Assembly (NCBI GenBank): GCA_941918925.1
Contig: OW799234.1
Coordinates: forward strand, 81,754,997 to 81,818,996
Length of the DNA stretch: 64,000 nucleotides
Source: Phyto melanocephala
Taxonomy: Eukaryota; Arthropoda; Insecta; Diptera; Rhinophoridae
Direction of reading: 5' to 3'
Every line of letters begins with the position of its first letter. The stretch's first letter is position 1. The position numbers and the translations under genes were made by a program. The notes beneath the pieces were generated by a model. That model was not told where the DNA came from. It saw only the letters and a list, made by a program, of their open reading frames with translations, and did not search any database. This document shows, in pieces, positions 23,757 to 33,623 of this stretch.

Positions 23757-24911
23757 AGTAAGTTAAAATGCTGTATGCGGTCGTGCCGAATCTGATAACA
23801 CCCTTCAATATCATGCACATTGACATAGTGACCATATTTAAATTAATGCGCCATTTTGCTTTATTATTTCCAATGTCATATTTGATTTTCGATTTTTACA
23901 AAGTACATTGTTGAAAAAAAATTATTGTGTTTAAGGCACCATCTTGGCTTTTAACTGTTTTATAATTTACTGTATTCGGATTAACCCTTTCTCTTAAGTC
24001 CAGTTTTGTTGAAGTGTACAAGCCCGTAATAACTATATTTAACTCATGTGTCCGCAATTTTATTTCAGACGCCCCCTTGGATTTTACCTTTTAGTTACTG
24101 TTACCTACCGGTCAAGACCTTTTTTTTTATATCAATATTATTGGAGATGAAGTGGTATTGTACCCACTGACCACTTTTAAAATTTATAAATTTATTTTTC
24201 TCCACTTTGTAGTAACATGGACTTTAAATTCGTTTATAATAAATTATATTTTTCTTGTCCAGCTCAGTAGCTGAAAAATTTGTTTTTGTTTGTAAAATTT
24301 AAGAAAAATACCGGAGTAGTTGTATTTTTGTGCTTTTATCTCAGCTGGTTTCCTACCGATTTGTCAGTTTTTCTCAGAATTATTTCCAAGCCTACAGCTT
24401 TGGTGTCTTAGACGTGTCCCAAATATAACTAGAAGCTTTAGTTATTTAATGTACTTAAAAATGCTTTTAAAACATATTTTTTGCCCATAACTTTGCCAAT
24501 TAGTGACCGATTTGTGCAAAATTTTTTGCGAATATCTCTAAAGGCATTTCTTATCAATAAAATGTAGCAAACGTGTCTATAAATTATCATAAGATCGAAA
24601 AATTTTGATTTCTATGATAAAGACATGAGAAAAACCGTCGTGTCGTTATTATGTACTTATATCTCAGAAAGATTAGGGGGCAATTATGCTGGATTTTAAT
24701 AACGATTTTATCCGGATATTTGCAAAAACCTAAAACCACACACAGATCTGTGCAACAAAAGTTTATTTCTACCAACACACGGTCAATAGGACATTACTCA
24801 ATCGACTCCTCTAGTCATAGGCCTTATGGGGTTTGAAATGAATATTTTACAACATACAAACGGAATGCCAAACCTATTATACCCTTGACACTAGAGGTGA
24901 AGGGTATAATA
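23757..24911 (-). mobile_element. Helentron subfamily III
   Basis: On the minus strand it starts with TATACCCTTCACCTCTAGTG...AAGGGTATA, passes a CCCCATAAGGCCTATGACTA block and ends with TTGAAGGGTGTTATCAGATT, the TTCGGCACGACCG tail and AGCATTTTAACTTACT. The ends keep the asymmetric inverted-repeat layout. The interior (for example GCAAAATTTTTTGCGAATAT read on the plus strand) matches the copy at 36246-37281. No coding frame; decayed and helper-dependent. Confidence 0.7.
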
Positions 24912-25632
24912 AACTTAAGGTTCTTGTTAGAGAAAAAAATTAAGAAATAAACAGAAAAAATACCTGCAATAATTGCTATAAACCTTTGAGCACTACACAT
25001 ATGTACGTGTAAATGGAGGCTGTGGGACAAGTTTGAGAGAGTGCACACAAAATATTGTATAAAAGCAATGTGCAAAATCATCGTATATTTTTAAATTTAT
25101 AGGATTTTTAACAAAACTTTTTGCTCACTAGTTGTTATTTTACTAATACACCAGCGTTTGAACTAGAATCTGCTAAGTGATACTATATAACATATTTTAG
25201 CTTTGATTGCATGTTCTCTTAAATTCTATTTTTATCAATAACTCTTCTGATATAAGTTCGTTTTCTAATAATAGTTTTCAAACAATGATGACCAAAACTT
25301 TTCAAGCAACCCACTCGTTTGGATAAACAAAACATGATTGTAAGTATTCGAACTTTATAAATGATCAAAATGCTTTGTAAAACTAAAGAGTAAACTTACT
25401 ACTACATAAAAATTTACTGCAAGTTATTAAGAATTGAATATTGTGGTAAGCAGAAGAATGGATGTGTTTAGAATTTGTTATTGGCAGTGAAAAATGTAAT
25501 GAAGAAAATTTGTTTGTAAAAAGAAAATAAGTTGAACTTAATAAATAAAAATATGTATGTATGTATGTATGTCTGTGTACTAAGATATTAACTTTTATTT
25601 TCACTTAAAATCTATGCTGATCTACATATGAG
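24912..25632. other. AT-rich flank of the errantivirus
   Basis: Unassigned host or repeat DNA with a (TATG)n run near 25550-25572. It ends in the target site TGTA. Confidence 0.5.
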
Positions 25633-25636
25633 TGTA
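25633..25636. repeat. Errantivirus target duplication TGTA (left)
   Basis: TGTA directly precedes the LTR and is repeated at 34104-34107. A 4-bp alternating pyrimidine-purine target is typical of the Gypsy/errantivirus group. Confidence 0.9.
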
Positions 25637-26116
25637 AGTTAAGGATTTTCGCGGGATCGACTCGAAAAAAATATAATTTCCTAGAGCGCTCCGACTGCGC
25701 TCAATCAAACAACCAACGTTTTAAATTTTAAATATTTTATTTAGTATTTGTTTTATCAAAATTAATTTCTTAACTCAATTAATTTATTATTCATTTAATC
25801 AACTTTAATTTCTTAACTTAATTAATTTCTTATTTATTTGATCTAAATTAATTCTGTCAACTTCACGACTCCGACACACGACTAAGACTGCCACCAACAC
25901 GCGCTGGCCAAAAGCAGCAAACCGCAGCTTGTCCGCAGAACACGTTGCACAACCAAGTGTGTGCCGACACAGCAATTTGATGGGAACTGCTATTAATGCA
26001 GTTTCACGGGTGACACTTGAGAAGTATCAAGTTTCGTCTGCGTATTTTGACTGCATACAATTTGGCAAGCGTGTGAATGAATTTGTGCCTACTCAGCAAA
26101 GTCGGTATTTCTAACT
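25637..26116 (-). repeat. 3' LTR of the errantivirus (480 bp)
   Basis: It begins AGTTA and ends TAACT on both strands, the errantivirus-type LTR border. It differs from the other LTR only near 25651 (C versus A) and 25716 (C versus G). In the sense direction there are AAATAAATAAG and TAAATAAAATA polyadenylation-like signals and no clear TATA box. The env stop codon lies just inside it. A 43-bp direct duplication occupies 25764-25849. Confidence 0.95.
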
Positions 26117-27621
26117 CCTCCCTCCTTAAATGTCTGCGTCCCGCTGACCGATAGATTAGAGGATGATGGTAAGGTAGGCGATATCATGACTGTAGGAAGA
26201 TTTAATTTCCTGGTGAATTGGTACCACAGGATTGCAACACAAAGTCCTATTAAAGATGCTGTCCCCAAGTTTATGCCGATAGTGCTTTTAAGTGCAGTTG
26301 TGAGATGTTTCAGGCGGTCCGTATTGCTTAGGCTGATTTCGTGAACGTACTCTATGTCGACCGACAAGTCCCTTGAAGTTATATTAGATAGCACTGGAGG
26401 TAATGCCTGCGTTTTCCTCAGAGAGGTACTTGTGTATGTTTGATTATCGACCAATATACTCTCGTTGAAAAGTTGGAGGATGTATGTACCGTTTAAGTGG
26501 TCAACTTGACCATCATGCTTGACAGACCCGTGAAAATTTGTCAGATAGATTGTGTCGTCAGTTATTGCGTCGACTATAGCCTCCTTATTTATGCGGTACT
26601 TGCATTTTGCCGCCCCGCCCTTCAGGATTCGCGGAACGCAACTATCCTCTGCTAGTACTGTTAGAGATGACCCTTGGCAAATCGTTGAGTTGTTTATGGA
26701 AAGACAGCTCTTGGTTACTGCAAAAGTTTCGCGTTCATTAATCAGCACCTTGTCAAAGTTTAGGTCGATTTGTCTCTCGTTGAAAATAGCAGCTTTTGTT
26801 ATGAGTAAGTTGTAAACTTCCTTTTTCAGCTTTGGCATTGATAAAATATACAAGAGTAACGATCCATTCGTATATACGGATGGAGTACCGTATTCTATGG
26901 CCTCTACTGCATTGCCATATGGTAGTGTTTCTAGCTCATCGATGAGCCTGTTGACTTCGGCTTGATTCAATAAGTTTGTGTTGATTATGCCACTCTTCGC
27001 CATTTGACATGCTCTAATAATCTCGTTTACCTCATCTTTCAAGATTATTACATGGTTTATAGCATTCTGCTGTATCTGGTTAGCTTCTCTCCCACTAGTT
27101 ATGTTATTTATTCTGTTTATTACGTTGTTTGTTTTCTTTACCAAATCGTTCATAGCACGTTGGAGTTCTCTATTCACCTTATATTGTTCGTTGTTGTTAG
27201 TGATTATTTCTTCTTGGCTCTTGACAATCGTGCTCCATTCAACTGCATCTGGGTTTCCAGCAACCCATTTCCAGGCTGAACCGATCCAGTCAATTGATCG
27301 AGGTGATCGTATCTTGGGGCTTCTTAGTTCATCTAAATGTTGCTTAATTTGTGTCATGTAGTGTTGCAATGTTTCTTTGGCTTCACCTGGGGGCACAAGG
27401 TTGTGGATCGCGGCCGAAATATTGTTGGCCGCGGTTACATACTCGTCAAGTTCAATAACGTGTACCAGCTTAAAGTTGCCATTAACAATCCATGCGTTGC
27501 CGAGTTTTAGAGTGACAATTGGTGTATCGTAGCGGTAGATCTTGGACCCAGAGGCGCTTAGCGCTAATGCTATTCTAAGGGTGTTAGGAAAATTAATTAT
27601 TTGTATTCTAGGTTTAGTCAA
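26089..27621 (-). CDS. env: Errantivirus envelope (F-type glycoprotein)
   Basis: The open frame of 510 codons is intact. A basic cleavage motif RSPR lies at residues 105-108, and the next stretch (IDWIGSAWKWVAGNPD) is the conserved start of the fusion subunit in this env group. A central heptad-like region follows. A membrane segment is near residues 450-469 (ASLIGLCVAILWYQF), with a short cytoplasmic tail. The first codon is TTG with an in-frame TAA two codons upstream, and no ATG or signal peptide is near. The true start is therefore probably supplied by splicing to an upstream exon, as is usual for errantivirus env mRNA. The last codons lie in the 3' LTR and encode across the polypurine tract. 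The product should be a virion or cell-surface fusion protein. Confidence 0.9.
   Translation of the reverse strand: MTKPRIQIINFPNTLRIALALSASGSKIYRYDTPIVTLKLGNAWIVNGNFKLVHVIELDEYVTAANNISAAIHNLVPPGEAKETLQHYMTQIKQHLDELRSPKIRSPRSIDWIGSAWKWVAGNPDAVEWSTIVKSQEEIITNNNEQYKVNRELQRAMNDLVKKTNNVINRINNITSGREANQIQQNAINHVIILKDEVNEIIRACQMAKSGIINTNLLNQAEVNRLIDELETLPYGNAVEAIEYGTPSVYTNGSLLLYILSMPKLKKEVYNLLITKAAIFNERQIDLNFDKVLINERETFAVTKSCLSINNSTICQGSSLTVLAEDSCVPRILKGGAAKCKYRINKEAIVDAITDDTIYLTNFHGSVKHDGQVDHLNGTYILQLFNESILVDNQTYTSTSLRKTQALPPVLSNITSRDLSVDIEYVHEISLSNTDRLKHLTTALKSTIGINLGTASLIGLCVAILWYQFTRKLNLPTVMISPTLPSSSNLSVSGTQTFKEGGVRNTDFAE
26117..26127 (-). other. Polypurine tract
   Basis: AAGGAGGGAGG on the minus strand, directly abutting the 3' LTR. 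It is the expected primer for plus-strand DNA synthesis, and it lies within the 3' end of env. Confidence 0.85.
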
Positions 27622-28126
27622 TCTTTACATGTGACAAAGGAAAAAAAATTTATATTATAATAGTGTTAGTAACAATATTCTTTAGTTATTTGTTTTTTTA
27701 TCAGTAATGACTTATCTTTATTTTAATAGCGATAATTTGTATTATTTCTTTCTTTTTTTTTCTCAGCCTACCCTTTTCCATTATTTATTAGGTTATTAAT
27801 TCATTAATTTTTGATTTTTTTTTTTTTATAATTCTGCATCCGCCAGGTTGCGTTCAATCTAATGGTTCACTCGGAACACTGGACTAATGTTCTTATGCTG
27901 TGCCGCCATCGCGTCTGTAAGCCTTGACGCAATTCGTCATGGCACAGAATCGGCGCATAGCCCAAAGATTGCTGAACCGGTCATGATGTTCTCTATATTG
28001 CGTTATATTCAATTGTGTGTTATCATTTTTATAAGATTATTGTTAGGGGTTTAATGGCTTTTCGGTATATATTTCTTACTTCTAATTTCCTTTCTAGTAA
28101 TTGAGCAAGTGGAAACGATCAAATAC
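27622..28126 (-). other. Pol-env spacer with likely splice acceptor
   Basis: On the minus strand a TTTTTTTTCCTTTG pyrimidine tract lies just before the env frame, and AG dinucleotides follow (one after ACTAAACCT inside the frame). This is where the env splice acceptor is expected. No independent open frame. Confidence 0.5.
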
Positions 28127-30538
28127 TTAGTGCTTTTTTTGTGGTGTCAAAAATTTAATATTTTTTATATGTGCCTTGTGAATTCTTCTCCCGCTGGCCG
28201 TTAACAATGTAACCCTATTATCCTTTTCTACTAATTCCCTTTTATACAGTGGTTTGCTCTTTCCCTTAATCCTTTTATTAACTACGAACACGACATCCTC
28301 CTTTTTATATTCCCTAGGGGAATTCCTGCGCCTATTATTTCCCTTATTTCCCTCAATGACATTTTTCCTGATTAGACCCCTAAGATCCTTATTAATTCTC
28401 GAGCGTGCTGTCAGTAAGCTATCATAGTCAGATGTCTGAATGCGATTGAAAAATATGTCGCTTGGTCTTTTCCCGGTGACTGAGTGTATCGTATTATTAT
28501 ACTTATCAACCGAAACATATATCAGTTCGCGTACACTCAGCTCAGGTTTTTCCATCTTCAGGCAACGGTATATTTCTATTATAGTGGAATGGAGCCTTTC
28601 CACTTGTCCGTTGACCTCACTTCGCTGTGATGGCGTCAAATATAGTTTTATTCCTAGGCTACGGATGAAGTTAGCTATCAGAGGACTTATGAAGCTTTTC
28701 TCATTGTCAGTGACAAGTATTTTCGGGATGGTAAAATAATGAAGTATCTTAACAAGTTTTTCCCTGATATTAAGTAATGATCGGTCACTGATATGGAAGA
28801 ATTTTGAAAATTTAGAAAATTTGTCAATTACAGAAATAAACTTTTGATCCTGGATCTCCATAATATCCATATGCAATATTTCGCAAGGTAATTTCGCTAT
28901 AGGTGTTTCCTGGTGTTGGGGCTTAGATGGGTTTCTATCATATTTATTGGTGTGACAGGTTTCACAATTGGCGACGTATTTTTTAATTTCGGCGTACATA
29001 CAGGGGAAGTAGTATTTCTCAAGTAGTTGGCTCTTGTTTTCCTTGGCATTTCGATGCGCTCTTCGATGTTCTTTCTCAATTATACGGAACCTTACTTCAG
29101 GCGAGGTGACGTCTTCCACTTCTTTTTGTGTGATCCTTATCTTGTAATTAGAAAAATGGTTAACATAGAGATTCTGGAGGAGATTAAGATAACATTCAGG
29201 AATTTTTATTCCGTTGATTACATTTGGGTTTAATTTCGTTTTAAGAATTTCTGTTATCTTTTCCTCGTCCCAACTGGGAAGTGAAACATAGTGTCTTGCA
29301 ACCCCCTTATGTGGGGTTTCATATGATTCCAGATGATTTCCATTCCTGATTACTATCTGATTTTTGAAGACGTTTATGGGTGCTTCTACGTGTGGGATGA
29401 GTTCTGACGAATCCTGATCGGCACTGTGCATGGTTTCACTAGTTGATGCGCTGTCATCTGAAGGTTTTCCTTCTGATGCAGTTCTTGTATCTTCTGTTCC
29501 GCGTTCGCTAGCTGTTTCTGTGGACGATCCGCTAAGATGATTCACGGACGATTGCAGTCTAGAGAGAGCATCTGCCACCGAATTCGTTCTACCAGGTTTA
29601 TAGAACAATTCGTGATTATACTCCTCAATGCGCGCTTTCCATCTCTTCAACTTGGCATTGAAATTCCTGTTACCTAAGGCATAGGTAAGAGGTTGATGGT
29701 CTGTGTAGATTTTTATCTTTTTTGCGCCATACAAATAGTTTCGAAGATTGTCCAGTGCCCATACTATTGCCAACATTTCTTTCTCATTCGTGGCATAATT
29801 CTCCTCCGTCTTACTCAATGAACGAGAGATGAATGCAATTGGCTTGTCCTTACCAATTACTCCCTGGGAGAGAACAGCGCCGATAGCGTAATTAGATGCA
29901 TCTGTCGTAAGGTTGAATGGTTCATTAAAATCAGGGAAGGACAGTATCTCTGCAGTTGTTAGCAGAGTCTTCAATTTCTCGAATGCCAAAATTGCGTCCT
30001 CGTCAAGCGTTACGGGCACCTTGTTCGACTGCGAAGCTTTGACCTGGGCATTGGCACCTCTTGTAAGGTTCGTAAGTGGTTTCGCCACCTTTGCATAGTC
30101 TCTGATAAAACGGCGATAGTACGACGTCATCCCCAGAAATCCCTTTAGTTGTTTCAAAGTAGTGGGTGGCGATAATTTTTCAATTGCCGACACTTTTTTA
30201 CTGTCTGGCCTAATACCTTCGGCTCCTACAAGATAACCCAGGTATTCCACTTCGGTGCGCATGAAATGTGTTTTTTCTAAATTAACCTTCAGCCCTGCTG
30301 ATTCTAGTACATCAAAGATAGTTATAACGTTGTTCCAATGGTCCTCTTCACTTTTCCCAAAGATGATTATGTCGTCGATGTACACGTAACAGATTTTACC
30401 TATAAGCTCTTTTATTACATCGTCTATCATTCTTTGGAAGATAGCGGGGGCGTTCTTAAGACCAAAAGGAAGTCTCAAGAATTCAAATTTCCCATTCATG
30501 GTCGAAAATGCAGTTTTCGGGACATCTGATTTTTTCAT
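28127..30538 (-). CDS. pol: Errantivirus pol, downstream part: RT-RNase H-integrase (broken N-terminus)
   Basis: Open frame of 803 codons. In order: RT (FLRLPFGLKNAPAIFQ near residue 20-35, YIDD at 53-56); RNase H (TTDASNYAIGAVLSQ near 214 and YTDHQPL near 283); integrase HHCC zinc module (HRRAHRN ... CETCH near 500-535); and the integrase catalytic core (HMDIMEIQD, VTDNEKSF and NGQVERLH for the D, D, E triad). It starts at a methionine inside the RT domain only because the upstream part is out of frame after a deletion. The visible RNase H and integrase signatures look intact. The RT lacks its motif A, so the product would not copy DNA without help from another copy. Confidence 0.9.
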   Translation of the reverse strand: MKKSDVPKTAFSTMNGKFEFLRLPFGLKNAPAIFQRMIDDVIKELIGKICYVYIDDIIIFGKSEEDHWNNVITIFDVLESAGLKVNLEKTHFMRTEVEYLGYLVGAEGIRPDSKKVSAIEKLSPPTTLKQLKGFLGMTSYYRRFIRDYAKVAKPLTNLTRGANAQVKASQSNKVPVTLDEDAILAFEKLKTLLTTAEILSFPDFNEPFNLTTDASNYAIGAVLSQGVIGKDKPIAFISRSLSKTEENYATNEKEMLAIVWALDNLRNYLYGAKKIKIYTDHQPLTYALGNRNFNAKLKRWKARIEEYNHELFYKPGRTNSVADALSRLQSSVNHLSGSSTETASERGTEDTRTASEGKPSDDSASTSETMHSADQDSSELIPHVEAPINVFKNQIVIRNGNHLESYETPHKGVARHYVSLPSWDEEKITEILKTKLNPNVINGIKIPECYLNLLQNLYVNHFSNYKIRITQKEVEDVTSPEVRFRIIEKEHRRAHRNAKENKSQLLEKYYFPCMYAEIKKYVANCETCHTNKYDRNPSKPQHQETPIAKLPCEILHMDIMEIQDQKFISVIDKFSKFSKFFHISDRSLLNIREKLVKILHYFTIPKILVTDNEKSFISPLIANFIRSLGIKLYLTPSQRSEVNGQVERLHSTIIEIYRCLKMEKPELSVRELIYVSVDKYNNTIHSVTGKRPSDIFFNRIQTSDYDSLLTARSRINKDLRGLIRKNVIEGNKGNNRRRNSPREYKKEDVVFVVNKRIKGKSKPLYKRELVEKDNRVTLLTASGRRIHKAHIKNIKFLTPQKKH

Positions 30539-31359
30539 TTCGCATCACCTAAGCTAGCTATCGTTGTGTTTATGTCAGGAATGGGGTATGTGTCTGGGAT
30601 TGTTACCGCGTTTAACCTTTTAAAGTCTACCACCATTCGGTATTGTTTTTCCCCGTTTGGCTTGGGTTTTTTTGGTACCACCCAAATCGGAGAATTGTAA
30701 GGGCTCTTTGATGGTTGAATTATTCCTTCAGATAATAATTCCTTCACCTGTCGTTCCACTTCCTCACGCATCGGTGCTGGATATGGATAGCTCTTTACAT
30801 AGATAGGCTCATCGGTTGTGGTTCTGATCTCTGCGCGGACACTGGTCGTTATTGCTTGTTTGTTGTCAAGCGGTCCGAATAGCTCCGCGTATCTTCTAAT
30901 AATTCCATCTATCCTTCCTTTGGTCTTCACACATGTTGTATCATCGGCGAGATAATTCAAATTCATACAATATTTTTCCTGGATTGGTACTTCCACATTC
31001 TCCCTAATTACTAAAACGTTGTTTTTGCGGTCCACTATTGCCCCTAACTCCTTGAGACTGTCGTCGCCTATTATTCCATCAAACGTATTAAGACCGGGGA
31101 GAATATAAAAGGTCAATAATGTGTCTATTCCTAAATTCGCAAAAAATTTCCCTACTATTTTCCTAAAAATTTTTATTTTCCCTCCTGCTGAACGGACAAA
31201 AAATGGCTTCTCTAAAATAATACTACCTGCTGCTAGTCTGGGGCTGCAAAAATTTTTATTTGAGCCTGTGTCAATTAAAAATTCTAAATTCGAGCCGCTT
31301 TTGGCATTATATTCTATGTAAGGAAGGCTTGACGGCTGTCCGCCATAAAATTTACCTCC
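30535..31359 (-). CDS. pol: Errantivirus pol, upstream part: protease and RT fingers (truncated)
   Basis: This frame is -1 relative to gag and opens after a TGA at 31360-31362. It encodes a retropepsin with LIDTGSNKNF (catalytic DTG), then the RT N-terminus (IIQPSKSPYNSPIWVVPKKP and YRMVVDFKRLNAVTIPDTYP), and stops at a TGA directly after SLGDAK. The next codons should carry RT motif A with its first catalytic Asp. Instead the downstream frame starts one base out of register. By comparison with the family's usual spacing, about 45 nucleotides are missing. There is no ATG at its start, and expression would be by ribosomal frameshift from gag. Confidence 0.9.
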   Translation of the reverse strand, partial: GGKFYGGQPSSLPYIEYNAKSGSNLEFLIDTGSNKNFCSPRLAAGSIILEKPFFVRSAGGKIKIFRKIVGKFFANLGIDTLLTFYILPGLNTFDGIIGDDSLKELGAIVDRKNNVLVIRENVEVPIQEKYCMNLNYLADDTTCVKTKGRIDGIIRRYAELFGPLDNKQAITTSVRAEIRTTTDEPIYVKSYPYPAPMREEVERQVKELLSEGIIQPSKSPYNSPIWVVPKKPKPNGEKQYRMVVDFKRLNAVTIPDTYPIPDINTTIASLGDAK

Positions 31360-32555
31360 TCAATTGCCTCGTCAAAAGTCGCCTCCGAGGTTTCCTGTAC
31401 AGCAGGTTCGGTGTCTAAGTTAAACAATCGAGGCTGCTTATTTTTGTAATACGGCTCAGATCCGCTCCTTTTGATATCCTGTTTTGGCCTGTTCATGTAG
31501 TTAACTTGCCGAGATTGGTCCACTTCCATAGGCTCGTGCTTTAGGGGAGGCACGCGAGGTGGTAGGTGTGGTGCCTGGTTGTTTATGTGGCGGTACGGTC
31601 TTTGATATTTATAGCTCCAGTGATTTCCTTGGTAACTGGGCAATCTGTGAGAATTATACTGATTCATCCTAGCAGGCCCTTGAGGCGCCTGGTTACCACT
31701 TGAGTTGCTCAGTCCAACTGGTATTGAAATGCGGTTCGATGAGCCTGATTGCAGTATGGTGTTGCGCATTGTCAAATTTTGTAAATCTAAGCAGGCCGAG
31801 TAGGCCTCCGGTAATGTCCTTGGTTTTTGTATAATCAGCATTTGGGATAAGTTTCCCCTGAGCCCCCTAATAAAAACATCCAAAGCCCGATTCCTGTGCG
31901 TCTCTATCAGGGCAATAACGGTCTCCTGGCTGTATGACTCGGTCTTCAGCTTATTAATTATTAAGGACAGTTGATGATTGACGGATGCATAGAATTCATC
32001 GACCTTTGATGAGCCCTGGGATAATTGGTTGAGCTGGTGCTCAAGGGTTTGTATATCCCTTTTATCTGCATAATGGAGAGACAGAACCCTCTTGATCTCT
32101 TGCCAATTGTTCTCAAAAACATTATATGAAATAAGGGCCGTATCGGCGGCTCCTATCACCTTTTGTCTAATGCTCAGCATAATGGCCCTATATATTGGTT
32201 TAGTTCTTACAATCTCGAAATCCTTTAAGACCGTTTCCACCGAGTGTATCCAGGATACGTACTGCACCGGATTTCCGTCAAATTCCCTTAGTTCCTTTAC
32301 CGAGTCGGGCAGCCTCTGGATTTCCCTTAACTCTTCCTCGTTCCTAGGAGGTTGTAACATCTCCTCCTCAACTACACTTCCTAAAGAAACCACTGGTGAT
32401 TCTAATGCTTCTAGCCTACGACTAAACTCGCCTAATTGCTCCTGATCGTTAGTTCCCTCAATCTTCCTGAGCCTATCCTCTATACCCCTCAACTGACTGA
32501 CGAACATGTTGACAGCTCCTGTCAGGTTAGTTAAATTCACTTTCATTTCCTCCAT
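31314..32555 (-). CDS. gag: Errantivirus Gag
   Basis: Intact 413-codon frame from ATG to TAG. The N-terminal 30 residues could form a coiled coil (MFVSQLRGIEDRLRKIEG). The capsid-like region includes FDGNPVQYVSWIHSVETVLK near residue 95 and a long helical part up to about residue 270. The C-terminus is Gln/Asn/Pro/Arg-rich (NQAPHLPPRVPPLKHEPMEV). There is no CCHC zinc knuckle, as in most errantivirus Gags; the basic tail probably binds RNA instead. It is followed by pol in the -1 frame. The likely role is the structural protein of the virus-like particle. Confidence 0.92.
   Translation of the reverse strand: MEEMKVNLTNLTGAVNMFVSQLRGIEDRLRKIEGTNDQEQLGEFSRRLEALESPVVSLGSVVEEEMLQPPRNEEELREIQRLPDSVKELREFDGNPVQYVSWIHSVETVLKDFEIVRTKPIYRAIMLSIRQKVIGAADTALISYNVFENNWQEIKRVLSLHYADKRDIQTLEHQLNQLSQGSSKVDEFYASVNHQLSLIINKLKTESYSQETVIALIETHRNRALDVFIRGLRGNLSQMLIIQKPRTLPEAYSACLDLQNLTMRNTILQSGSSNRISIPVGLSNSSGNQAPQGPARMNQYNSHRLPSYQGNHWSYKYQRPYRHINNQAPHLPPRVPPLKHEPMEVDQSRQVNYMNRPKQDIKRSGSEPYYKNKQPRLFNLDTEPAVQETSEATFDEAIEEVNFMADSRQAFLT
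31347..31353 (-). promoter_or_regulatory. gag-pol -1 frameshift heptamer A AAT TTT
   Basis: Read in the gag frame (GTA AAT TTT ATG), the minus strand gives the X XXY YYZ heptamer AAATTTT. It lies 11 codons before the gag stop and three codons after the TGA that opens the pol frame. It is thus the only short window where a -1 slip gives a gag-pol fusion. Confidence 0.8.
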
Positions 32556-33623
32556 TATATATTACTTTCTCTCCTATTTACTTATATATGCGGCCAGAGG
32601 GAAGAATAAAATTCACTTACCTGGGTTACTGCCAATTAATTTATGTTCACAGTAAGTTGCACTTAAGGATTCCCGGTTTCCACTTGCACTTTTCACAATT
32701 TTTATTAGAAAATCTTCTCTTCTTTTTTTTGTTTCTTATTTTCTTTCTATATTTTTTTCTTGATTTTATCTTTATGTTTTTCTTTATTCGATTTTATCTT
32801 AATATTTATTACTTTTTTCTTCTTTTTTTTTTTGATTCTATCTCAATATTTATATTCTTTCTTTTATATTATTTCCTTATATTCGTATATATTTTTTCTT
32901 TTTTATTATTTTTTTTTTTTATATTTGTATATTCTTCTTCTCTTTTTTTTTTTTTTTTTTTTTTTTACACTAATATTTCATACTTGTATATTTTCTCTTC
33001 CTTTTTCTTTGATTTTATCTCAATATTTATATTCTTTCCTCTATATTATTTCCTTATATTCGTATATATTTTTTCTTTTTTATTATTTTTTTTTTTATAT
33101 TTGTATATTCTTCTTTTTTTTTTTACACTATTATTTCATATTTGTATATTTTCTCTTTTTTTATGTTATATCTTTCCTAATGAGTCTTAGCCGTACATAA
33201 GTCGTCGGCCCGATTATTGTGCGTCAACTTTTATTATATATATAAAAAAATTCTACTCACAATATTATTTTAGTTATCATCCTTTTTGCCTTCAACAGCT
33301 CAGGATTACGATTATCCAGTGCGGAGCGTTCCGTGTTATTCCCTTTTGGCCTTAATATTCCTACTCTCTTTCCTCCTTTTGCAATGGCTTACTCGTGGCA
33401 CGGAACGAACACTTCCAAGCCGGTAACCTTCTGACAATGGTTATTTTAGGTTAATTGTCCAGGAATACCGGTTGTCGGAGCACGGGGGTCTTCTTTTTTA
33501 TTTCACTTGTTTTATATAATTATCGTTCCTGGAGGGTCCCGTAGGAATCGCAGAAACGTAATTATTAAGGATTATAAAAGTTAACTAAGGCAACACACAC
33601 AATCGGGTCCCTGCTCGGGCGCC
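32556..33623 (-). other. Errantivirus 5' leader
   Basis: About 1.07 kb between the primer site and gag, with no coding frame in the sense direction. Positions 32700-33180 are purine-rich on the sense strand and contain two tandem copies of a 150-177-bp unit. In related elements the leader carries regulatory DNA, such as the insulator of gypsy, and sometimes ribosome-entry activity; neither is demonstrated here. The plus-strand open frames across it come from T-runs. Confidence 0.75.
32834..33163 (-). repeat. Tandem duplication in the errantivirus leader
   Basis: Unit A 32834-33010 and unit B 33011-33163 share ATCTCAATATTTATATTCTT, ATTATTTCCTTATATTCGTA and TTTGTATATTCTTCT in the same order (plus-strand reading). 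They differ mainly in the length of T-runs. A partial third unit may precede at about 32763. Confidence 0.8.

Noticed and set aside
25929..26114. 61-codon frame repeated at 33916-34101
   Set aside because: Identical because it lies in both LTRs, on the strand opposite to transcription; no evidence of expression.
32588..33200. Two long plus-strand frames made almost wholly of Phe, Leu, Ile, Tyr and Ser
   Set aside because: Shadow of T-runs in the errantivirus leader; antisense to the element.
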